This document shows positions 35,301 through 47,300 of a DNA stretch of 64,000 nt, in pieces. The position numbers and the translations under genes are program-made. Numbering within the stretch: the first letter of the stretch is position 1; every line of letters starts with the position of its first letter. The notes beneath the pieces are model-generated. The model was not told where the DNA came from. It made no database searches and saw only the letters and a list, made by a program, of their open reading frames with translations. The stretch is from Holothuria scabra (taxonomy: Eukaryota > Echinodermata > Holothuroidea > Aspidochirotida > Holothuriidae), in the NCBI GenBank assembly GCA_037179385.1, contig CM074200.1, positions 33,359,884 through 33,423,883 on the forward strand, written 5' to 3'.

Positions 35301-38300
35301 AAATAAACCAGATATTGTTGACCAAAATAATATACTTTGATATTTTATATGAAATACATACACATTGACCGGGAAAAGCTTTGGGGAAATTTCGTACCTT
35401 TGCACCCGCTGGAAAAACCCTAGCTAGGCCACAAACTATAAATTTGAGGCTTCCTCAATCAGCGGCGCAAAACGTTGTTTGCAGTGGTACGCAAAGCATT
35501 CAAGAAGCTATGAAGAATAAATCAACTTAAACTGGTCAAATGAGAATTTATTTGGTCTCACAAAAAGTAATATTTTAAACACTCAAGTATTCTTCCACTT
35601 TATTCAGTAACAATCCGTTTGTTCTGCCAATCCATCGTAATTGTTTGCTTTTTTTACCAAGATCTTCAAAACACCACTTCAGCCACTAGCCTATGTTTGC
35701 TCTTATTTGAATCTGACGTAAACATGTTAATAGGTTATTTCAACAAAAATAAGCACCTCTTTGCATCTAAAGCCCTCACGAAACACGAAAGCTTTGAAAA
35801 GGAGAAGCGGAGTCCTCCCGACTGGAAAACACTGACGAATTGAACCAGAGATACGCATGTGGCGCTTCAGTAAATGTAATTGAGGAAGTCAGCCCAAACA
35901 CCCAACTCGTTTGCGAATGTCATGGAAAGTACATGGATGGAGACGTGAGCAATCTCTAGCTAGAATTTCAATGGACAGAATTTAAAATTAAAGTGGAAGT
36001 AAAAATTAAATTTTCATTTGTGAAAGAGGAACCATATCTACACAGTGTGTTAAAGTGTTTTTAAAGATATCAACAAATGAAGTTACTAGATTTAGGTTCC
36101 AAAATGATTTTGAGGGCAGAGGTTACGGTAAGTCATTTCCTCACATTCCACAAAAATGCTTTGTTTCCCTTTGTTTTCTCAGACTGATGAGTTAACCTTA
36201 AAGGTCAAGAGCAGTTGCCCCAAAATTATTTTGAAAAACAACTTAAATTTTGCTATTGTTCTGTCATTTTTCTTTCAAGAAGCTCTCAGGATATTTTAAG
36301 GCTTAAACATTCAACATTCAAGGTTAACCAAGATATTACTACATGTAAATTTCACAATTCAGTGAAAACACACTGTCACATGATTTTCAAGAGCCATTCA
36401 CACACTTGTATAGACTACTATCCTTGTTCAAACTGGGATGACTGCATTTAAAGTTAATGCGTGATTAGAAACTCCCCGTGGGGAATGCAAATTTAGTAAA
36501 TTTCCCTTTGCCAGTTATACAATCACATCGCATAATATGGGACTGTTGGTTAGAAAAGAGGCTGTAAAATTCAAAGAAAAACAAAAGACTGTCCATTAAT
36601 GCATGCTAAAGCCTTTACCCTACTGATGGTCTGTCCACATCTCTCTTTACTTGAACTTAACAACATTAGGAAACACGAGATACCGTCCATTTTGCTCTCA
36701 CCTGCATAATTTTAAGGACAAACACAGACACATATCTCTGTGTCAATCAACTCTTGTCATTATTTACAAAGTGGTCTCTTGAAGCATGCTTGAGTGCTAA
36801 ACAGTAAGTAGGGTAAAAATTAATCTCCCCACCTAGTCTTTCTTTTGATGAGGTGTTGGATGAAAGTCCTTCCAGGGAAAGAAATGGGCCATGTGTGAGG
36901 ATATGATGTCATATGTGTTTGCTTCAAGTTCACTTTTTGTTAAAATGTGACAACTTTACTTGCTTATCATCTTGAGAAGCCTTCATCGGATTTCAATGCA
37001 AATTTTACCAAAATGCTTAGTACTCCTCTACAAAAACTTGATATGACCTTTAACCCTTTTCAAAGCAATTTCAAAAGCTCTGCCAGTGGCGTAGCCACGG
37101 GGGGCCTGGGGGCCTAGGCCCCCCCAGATTTTCTCCAGGCCCCCCCCCCCCAGATTTTTTGCGTCCTAATAGAGTAATTGAAAAAAATAAAAATAAAAAA
37201 ATGTATTAAAAAAAAAATCATGGATGAATCTGTGTAAAACACATTTTGTCCGCACGTATGAAATCAAGCAATAACTTTAAAATTCCTACTTTCACTAAAT
37301 TAGATAGGCCTACCGTTTGTGATCTGCACTGTCGTTTATTGCATTTCACTTCGAAGATGAAACGAAAGTCTCGACGACAAACTTTAATGTGACTTTGTTA
37401 GGTTAAGACCCTTTCTGCCTTTCGGATGGCTGATTGATTTACTGAAAATAAGGCAATCGTACCCTGGAGACCACTCTTACACGACCATTCCTATACTTTA
37501 TTATACACAAAATATGCCGTAAGCAGATAAGGGTAAGGTACTGCCTTCGGATAATTCTTCCCTTCCATCCTTAACAAGTAGGCCTATGTCATGCCTCACT
37601 CCTTCCCATGACAAATGCCACTGTAGGACGATTTTTTCGACAAGTCCTCTTTTTAGTAGTTGGCACTGGCGTCCGGGGGATTTGCAAAATGTCCACGAGG
37701 TCCGGATTTCATGTGTTTCCCACATGATCCATACTTCTGCTTTGAGGTTCAATTATTTTGAGGGATTTATTCGTAGTATTTTAATTTTGACTACGTAATG
37801 TACCGATGAACAAATACTGCACCATTTTGCACATTGTTTCTTTGGTAGTTTGTATGTCTTTTGTAAAATCTCTACAAAAACTAAAAATATTTTTATATTT
37901 TTCATGCTCCCCAAAAAGGGAAAATCCGAAAACTCAGGCCTATAATCAGTTCAAAGTTTTGCCAAACATAGCACCATTTTGCATCTAGGAAATCTAACGC
38001 AAAGAAAGTTTCTCAGAGGGGGACACAACTACTTTTGGTTTTCCTGTTAAAGGGTGAGGTGCTGCATTAGGTAAGCTGAAATCCATTCAAATATTGCCGC
38101 ATTTGCGGCTGGGTACATCCAGTTTAAAACACGTGGGAAGTGCCGTTTCCGGCCATCTGGAGGAGTGGTTTAAAGCCCAAAATTTTCTTGTACGCTCCGC
38201 ACCAACCGATGGTGGCGCTCCGCTTAGATAGTCTTGCCGTGCCTGACCCTCGGAGGTACCAGGCCCCCCACTTGTTACTTAGGCCCCCCCCCAAAAAAAA

Positions 38301-41300
38301 ATCCCATCCTGGCTACCCACTGAGCTCTGCACTCTATAACCATCAGTAGTTAATATATCGTGGAGCCCACGAAACAGTTATATATTTTTCGGCGTCCGCA
38401 TTTGCAGGTCCTTACCTTGTAAATTTAAGACTGCTAATACAGATGAAGACGGTCTGTGGAAGCTAGTTTGAACATAGCTGAATAGGCCCATTTGGACTGT
38501 CTCAGTGTTCTACCATTATTGTTTCACTGTAAACGCATTGTAATGAAACATAGGGAATATATTTGAAAGATTGAAGACAGGGTGATAGCTACCATATTTT
38601 CGCATGGTGCCCATACCAACTCCACCGTGGGCACCGTGGGCGGAGATGGGGGGGGGGGGGACAAAATCGTCTTTTTTTTATTTTTTACACACAGCAATTT
38701 TTGGAAATTGAAGCAATGCCGCCTCCTAATAATGGGAACAAATTGCCACCCTTGGAAGACACTACAGGCTTTCCATAGTAATCCTTCACACGTCATCCGT
38801 CATTTGACGTACGTCAAATCCCTTTCCATATATGCGACACTGTTGTCTGTGACTGTCTCTCTGTTGTGAGGTAGACTATAGAGGCCGGTGCTACTACTGT
38901 ACAGCCATTAGAAGTACAGAACCTCAAAAGACGGATCGGGTAGCGATTAAATCGGAGACGTATGACGGATGACAGACGACGGACGTATGGAAAGGGTCTA
39001 TAATATTTGATTATGAAGGGGAATTTTGTGGATGAAGGATCAAAATCGGATGTTTGGAAAGTCAGCTTAAATGTTAAAACTTTAGTATATTAGTTCAGAT
39101 ATCATTATGGCGTCGTACAAGTGTTTGCTTCTTATTTTTCCATTCTTTCATGTATCAAGACGAATCTGGAATGTACAGTACCCGTACCCACACAATTCCA
39201 AGATACACAACTACTGGTAAGTGTAACATGGAGTTAGGAACATTGTTGCTCCTTTTGAAAAAATGAAGATAATGAAATAGATAATTCAAAAATGAATGGA
39301 GATGCGAGCATTTTTTCAGATTTGTAGGCAATTATCTCATTATTTTTTCTATAGTTCTAGTTAGTCGAGGAGAGCATAGAACACTTTTAGCTTTAGACAG
39401 CACTTGTAAACTTTTTCCATGTTTATTACAGCTCAACTCCGCAGACAGTTTGGAAAACAGAACAGGACATGGTGCTTGATTTTTATTACCACGAGATTAC
39501 GCGAATTTCGATTTTTTAAGAATTTCTAAGTGTGCAAAGTTATGGTTCTTTATATTCAAATGTTGGGATATAATGTATAGGGGATATTTGTCATGTTATT
39601 ACAACATCCACTGCGAGGATTTCAAAGCAAGGGCCAAAGAGCTAGCATTTTGGAGCAAAGGGGGTAAACTTCCCAGCGAACAGGAACAGGTGAGCCCCGA
39701 ATGGGCTCCAGCTGGGCTACTTGCTAGGCCCCAGCTAGGACCCATTCGTGTTTGTTAGGTGTCCCACGGGGCCCAACTGGGCTAGTATTAAGCAGAATTG
39801 TTATTTCATTTTATTTGTTGAAGAGGAACCCATTCTACACAGTGTGGTGAAACTTCCACTCAAAAAGGACATGTATTTGTCGAGATATCGGTGAACGGAG
39901 ACCCTAGATTTGTGTTCCAAAGTAACTTTGAGGGCATTGAGGTTATATCACTTCCTCACATTGACAAGAAAAAATTTGTTTTCATTTGATTTCTCATTCT
40001 GTTGTGTTGACCTTAGAGTTAACCGGGATAAGACCTCCTTGCTAGGAATTCAAAGTTTTTAAAAGTCTTAAGCCATTCATGCATTCACATCCATATGATA
40101 TGAGATTACGGTTGCCAGAGAACATTGGTTGTTAAGTTTAAAGAAAAGCAAACGACTGTCTTTTAATGCCAGAATATGATGTCATATGTGCTTGCCTCAA
40201 GTTCACTAGCTCTGGAAGTGTGACAACTTTACCTGTTCGTACCTTTCGCATGAGACTTACATTTTAAATTTCAACGCAAATTTGACCGAAATGCTTTATC
40301 TACACTCCCCCCCCCCTCCCCCTGTTGCCTAAAACTCTGCCGTAGAATCAATACATTAGCATTTGACTTGATTCCATGTAGTAAGTGACAGTGTGTTTGG
40401 TCTAGCGGCAGAACATCCGCCTCTAACATATGTAGAAGGGTTCGAATCCCATGTCGAGTCACACCATGAACTCTAAAAATGGAAGGTACTGCCGTTAAGC
40501 GTAATGCTCCGCATAAGCAATTGAGTAGGAAAAAAGGCAGTGCAAGGCCGGCTGGACTGAAACCAATAGGTTGGAAATTGGGCCGTAAATTTCTATCTAA
40601 CTCTAAATGCATGTAGTTAGTATGACGTAATGATGGCACGTGTTTTGTTTTCTGATTTTTTCCATATGCTGTCCCTATCAAGGTGAAGCGGAAATGCACA
40701 GTACCCACACAACTCCAAGACATGCAACTAGTGGTAAGTAACATATGTAATCAGTATGACTTTATGTGAGATTGTTTATTTATCAGTTTATAGAGGTGAT
40801 CACGGACGGCGATCCTTGGGATATTGGGAATATATCCCCCATGAAATTGGATGGGGAATACTGTACTGTGTTGTACACTTTATCGCCCACCCCCCATGAA
40901 AGCAGACCTTCAGGTTCGGAAACGATGTAAAAAGTTAAGTCTGCTTTTAGGAAAACTTCTCTAATAGAACGGAAACTAACAGATTGCAAAAATCCATGGT
41001 TTAAAATGTAACATAAAACTGTTTCTCTAAAAATAGAAGGGAACGTGTATGGATGCTGCTTGACAGTTCTGCGCACCGTGGCTCTCCCATGGAGTAACTA
41101 AAACATGAACATATTACACCTATGCACCAGTATCCTCAACCGCCTTTCACCTTCGAAAGTGATCATCCATAAGTTTATTTCTATGCTTGAGATAGAAGGT
41201 AAATACGGTATCTAATTTTTTACATACATATTCTGATAAGGTGACTTTTACATGCAGTGAACGAATATATATTCAAAGAGCCAAGCCTCTCACCCCAAAC

Positions 41301-44300
41301 TACAATTCTGGTACGGGGTTCCGAAATTCTCAATCGGCACAGCTCTTTGATTGACAGCTAATTCAAATAGAGCAGAGTACCAAAGCTTATATTACACAGC
41401 ATGAATGCTACTGAGAGTGTTTTGATTATATAAATCGAGTTTTTCTATCCTCACCTTGAAGCAATAAACTGAAATTTATCTACATAACATTACATACATT
41501 AACATAATTGCACGACGCGCCGTAACGTTTTTGTACTTTTCTCTGAAAGACTTAATTCTTTAAAAACTTGAGTTTTTGCTTCTCCGGATGAGTTTTATTA
41601 TACAACGCAGTTAAACTACACATGCACGGTTCTTTCTTCTTTGAAAATCATTGTTGTTATTTTTATTCCTTTCGGTTCAGTTTTATCGACTTTCTCTCAA
41701 GTCTCTCGGTTAAAAAAAATTAAAAAAAATGACTGATGACCATAAACAATTACTAAATATGTAGGTCATCATTAAAAATACCTTAATTTAGAAAATAACT
41801 GATGATTATAATCAATTACTTAATATGTAGGCCTTTATTAAGAACACTAGCTACGGGAGGAAGCGGGTGATTACCCCTGGTTTTAAAAGGGAAAAATTCC
41901 GAAATTTGTCACAGACTCGTGTAATCAGTCAACTACAGTTTTTTCCCAAATCTTCTTAAATGAAATTCCTACTTCTCTCCAATTAAAGCTTCCTTTTGTA
42001 ATTATTTCTTTCAGACATGCAAACAATTTCCAGATACAGTGCTTGCAGTCGTGTTCCCTCATATATCAGCTTGGTAAACTTTTCTGAACTCTGGAAATGA
42101 TCAAATCACCAGATCATTTAGTGATATTAGCAACAACAGTGCTATTTCATGACTTTTGTATCATTAAATTCCAAATTTTCAGTCTCTAATATAAGTTCTT
42201 GGCTCTTGAAATGTCGACGTACGGCATCAATTTGATGGTCTCTTAAATAACACTGTGTGACAACTGCTATCTTTGGTGGCTTTACAATCTCAGACTTGCC
42301 AATAAGAAATGCATTCTTCAGTTATCTCCAATTTTTCACATTTCCTTTCATAGGGAATTTAAAAACCCAATTTTACCTCAAAACAAGCTCCCCATTTTCA
42401 AAGCTTTGCCGAATAGGGGCATCAATTTGCTGAGAAATGGCGGTCACAATTAGATAAGAAAATCGGAAAATTTGGGTTCTTGCCCCCCCCCCCCTCGGAA
42501 AAAGTCTAGCTGCGCCACCGCTCAGTGATTTTCTTTTCACTCGATTCAGAAACTTCTTCCCATTTTAAGGCAATCAGACAAATTTTTCTTTTCTATACTT
42601 TTACGACCGGCCTTTTTACCTCTTTATGAAATACGCTTCTGACAGTTGCTATGATATCACGTTAGATAACCAGGAGAGTGCCATTTCCGTTGGTCTCGGG
42701 CGTATGTTTGGCGGTAATTTTCTTTGTACGCTCCACGCCGACTGATGGTGGCCCTCCGCTTAGATACCGACTATATCCCCCCACTTCTAAGACGGATCGC
42801 CACCTGAGGTGATATAGATTTGTTGGTTAATTAAGGTGTGTCACGAGGTGCCCCCAACGAAAAAGTTCGCATTTCTCTTTTAGATGAAATATTGCAATTG
42901 TTTCAACGTTCAGAGTTACGCTCAGCTGGTCAATTTCTCATTCATAGAAGTTATACCCTTGTACATGTGACATGACAAACCTGAGGTGATATGAGATTTA
43001 TTATCCCTGCAGAGCGTGGTCAAGCCTCCAAGAACCTATACTGCCACTGTGATTGGTGCTCAGCATTAAGCAATGGAATTGGGAAACAAGCCAGTGAGCC
43101 ACAACAGGAAAAAAGGACATGGCCGGTCCGACTACCTTAAACTAAATTGAGTTATTGAACTCGATATATCTATTATCTGTCTGTCTGTCTATCTAAGGAA
43201 CTAACTAACCCACAGCCAGGCCCGAATGTAACAGAATGGAAACATATAGCCAACTTCCATTCATGTTTGTTACTATGCCGATTATGAATTATTCATGACA
43301 ACGTTCAGTTCTTGTGGCGTAATTTTGTTGCATCCGTGGTATTTTTTTAACGAAAAGACAAAAATTTTCTAAAGCCCACCGTACATACAGACGTAATTAG
43401 ATTGAAAGTAGACCTAAGTAATACACTAGCCCGGCTATTAAAGGGAAAGAGGGCAAGAATTCTAAAGTTAAATTACATTAAAATATGAAGAACAAAAATT
43501 GAAAAATGGTTTGAAATAGAACTATAACGAGCAACATTAATGAAAAATCATAGCAATCAAAACATCTGATATCTTCATTGAGCCAAAGGTTATAAATCGT
43601 TTATATACATACTAATAGAATCGTAAAAGGCGAGGGATACATGACACATGGGATACGTACATTATACGAATAGTCAATCATCGTAAGTGGCTTAATGTGT
43701 TTGTTCTGACAGCAAGCAGACGAGGTTAGCCTGACTGCCTGAAGAGCGATTGAGTCGAGCACCCCGTTTCGTTCTGTTGATAAAGTTTTCCAAATTAGAC
43801 CAGGGTCCTACTCAATAGATGCCATATTGTATGAAAAAAGTGTTTACTTTCTTTTGCTTGTGAAAAACTGAAGTTAGTAGCACCACAGATTTGGTAACTT
43901 CTTTCTTTAATATTGACCGTTTTAGTTTTACTCCATAAAATTCCGTTGAATTAAAATTTTCCTCTCTATCCTTCTGGTTTTCATCCCTTCTCCTGCCGTG
44001 GATCCTATTCCCCTGATGAGGAAATCGTCGATTACTCCCCGTCTTTCTTCGTATTCGAGAATCTAGTTGAAAAGTTCAACACATACCACGGTTCTGCATA
44101 TGATTTTTTACCAAACTTTTGCAAAAAATTGATTCTTTTCCTATCAGTAACTATTAAACTGATTTTTTTATAAAAAACAAATTGAGTAGCGGTAACAGGA
44201 TCAATACTTCTCTATAGTTTGCTTTGTCATTAGACAAATAGGCGTAGAGATTCCAAGATACTGCATTTTCATTTATTTTAGCTTATCAGTATTATCATAC

Positions 44301-47300
44301 TTACATCAGTTCAATGATTGCCATGGCAACACACCAAGCACCTCATGTGACGTCATGTGACGTTTTACAGAAGAACTAGATGACTCAATTATTGTCAAGA
44401 AACAGTGAAAACGAAGATTTTTACATGGTTAGATGTGATTTAACGACACACCAACACGAATGTTGTGCTAGCTATGGATGAAAAAAAGTTCAATTACGAT
44501 TCAGGTTTAAGTTTTCTTTCACGTGATGTTTTAAAAAGGGTCAAGGGGCACGTTCCACGAAGAGTTAAGTACAATCTTAAGTTTGATTCCCCATACTTAT
44601 GTCAACATTAAATCATACAAGATTGTGCGTAGCTCTTTGTGGAACGGGCCCCAGGTCTTCTCCTTTAGCCCACATTTATGTCAGACAGGAGATACCGTGG
44701 GACTAACTGTACAATCCTCAGTCCCTAGCAGAAGAAGGTATATATCCAATCAAAGGAAGTCTAAGCAAGTTTGTTTATTGTTGAAACATGTTTGAATTTT
44801 CACCTTTGAAAATGTGACAATTAGTGCACAGGAAAGTTTTGTCTAAAACACGGTCTCAACTCGCGTTATCCCTACTAAAAGTGTTCGTCTTGATTGTGAA
44901 ATTATCACCCTCTTTTCCTGATTTATTCAACTATTTCAACTATTTCTTTTAATGATCAATGTCAGGAGCTTCGATTCTGTAGGGATGGGGGCAATTTCTC
45001 CACCAGTGAAAATTTTGGGGGAAAACTTATTGTTTTGCCCACTCCCCCCCCCCCCCCCAATTATTCGGGCAGATTTAATAAAGGAAAAGGCAGAATTTAC
45101 AAACTGTACCATTTTGGGGTCTAGATGACTCTAGGGCTTCGAGAAAACATCAATTTGAGCCTACTTTAAAGGAAAAGAGCAGTCCCCTCAAACTTATTTT
45201 GAAGAAAAAGCTAAATAACTCAATTTCCATCTTATTTCTCTTCAAAGTGTCTTTAATTACATTTTACGACTTTACTGTTGCATATTCAATGCAAAGAAAA
45301 AAGCATTGTTACATGACTTCCAGCAGCCAGTTATGAATCTGGACAGTCTACTACACTTCTTCAATTTGGGATGACTGCTCCTGCCCTTTAACGCAGTAAA
45401 AGTGAAATTTCTAGAAGAATGTTTCTTAGATACAATGTTTGGAAATGTACTTCCGAAAATATATATATTTCCTTGCTGATTATGTAAACGACTGGACAGT
45501 GATCAGTATTTAGGAGTCAATGCGCCTTTTTTAAATTTGGAATCAATGCTTACTTGCAAATACGTATACGCTAATTAGCTTGTTACAGACAGAGCCGAAT
45601 AATCCATTGCTCAGTCGTTTTAAAAATCAGATGAAAAATCTTTATACCTCTATGTCTCTTTATTTTATTTTTCTAAGTGGCTGTTTTGTTTTGTTAATTA
45701 GAAGATCCAGAAGTGGACAATTGGACAGAATGGAATGAACATCTTTATCTCATGGTCTACACTCCAGCCAATTGGGAAAGTGCTTCTTCTTCATGCCAAG
45801 GGAAACTAAGTAATGCCCATCTCGTCTACATCCAGAGTGAGGGGGAGAATAATTTTGTGCATTCCATGATGACTGAGAGTGATCGAGATGCATGGATTGG
45901 GCTAAGTGATGCAGACGAGGAAGGTAATAAACTGTTTGCATTTACGTCACGTCTTTGATCCCTCCTTTGTCTTGGTTAATGGGCAAAAGGAGAGACTTTA
46001 ACTCATGTGTAAACCTCTGGCATACCCTTTCAACTTGCAAAGAAGCCCTGTAACGGAGTTATATACAAAAATAAATTTCTTTATTAAACAATATAAAAAC
46101 TTGGAAGGTGAGTGAAGGATAATATTTCGATTTATTTGAAAACATGAACATATTACATATTATCCATAAATTTATTTCTATGCTTGAAACAGAAAGTAAA
46201 AATCCGTTTATTACCATATTTATGTATTTATTGCATCCAGTGAAAGTATGTATAATATTTAAATGACATCAAAATTGCAAAAGACTTTTCACATAAATTA
46301 CCCGACGCGCCGTAACTTTTTTTGAAAGATTTGATTTGGTGCCAACTTAGGTTCCTACTCCTCAAGGTGAGTTTTTCATATCGCAGTTTAACGTTTTAGC
46401 TCCACGTGATTCTTACAGTGATTTTTATTATGAAAATCATTTCTGTTGCTTTCATTTTTCGCTTCAGTTTTATCGACTTTCTTTCTATCTCATTACAAAA
46501 AAGTATTACAATTATTTAATTCAGAAAATGGCTGATGAACATAAACAATGAATTAATAATTAAATATTTACACAATCATTAAGAATACTTTAATTCAGAA
46601 AATGACTGATGACCAAAACATATTAAATATGTAGGCCATCATTTAAGAGTACCATAGGCAAGTTCAGAAAATGACCGATGATGATGAACAATTACTTAAT
46701 ATTTAGGCCTTTATTAAGAATACTTAAAGAGATGTGATTATAAGCAGTGTACGCAAAAGTATAAATTGAGTCATTAGACAACTCTAAGGAGCCCGAGGAG
46801 TGTCGACAAGAAATTTATGCACCAAAACGTCTTGAAATAAGAAAACATTACCATGTGAATGGAAAAAGTACAATAATAGGACATTAGTGATACTCAATGA
46901 TTTCCTTTTCACTGGATTCAGAAACTTAATCTCCCTTTTAAGGCAATCAGCCAACTTTCAATTTTTCTTTACTTTTTACGATAGGCCTTTGCAACTTTTT
47001 AGGAAATACGCTTCTGACAGTTGCTTTAATGTTACGTTAGATAGCCCGGAAAGGCCATTTCCGGTGATCTCATGTGTATTTGTGGCCGAAATTTTCCTTC
47101 TACATTCCGCGCCAACTGGTGGTGGCGCTCCGCTTAGTGACACCAACTTTATATCGCCATTTTCAAAGACGAATCACCGCCCATCCCCAAGGGCTCACTG
47201 TTTTGTTTTCCCCAATGGTGAAGTTGAGAACCGAGCGCAGGGATGACAACAGGTGGCGCCTTGAAAATTTACGATCAAAGATATTATAAACGTAGATACC

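Noticed and set aside
37501..37752. 83-codon minus-strand open frame
   Set aside because: It lies within the non-coding hAT element 37084-38322; no transposase motif.
40271..40744. 157-codon minus-strand open frame
   Set aside because: It lies over a SINE and the antisense of lectin exon 5.
42010..42075. Exon-like segment after TTTCTTTCAG reading QTISRYSACSR
   Set aside because: It aligns with hAT internal sequence at 49970-50050 and the donor would break the phase-1 pattern.
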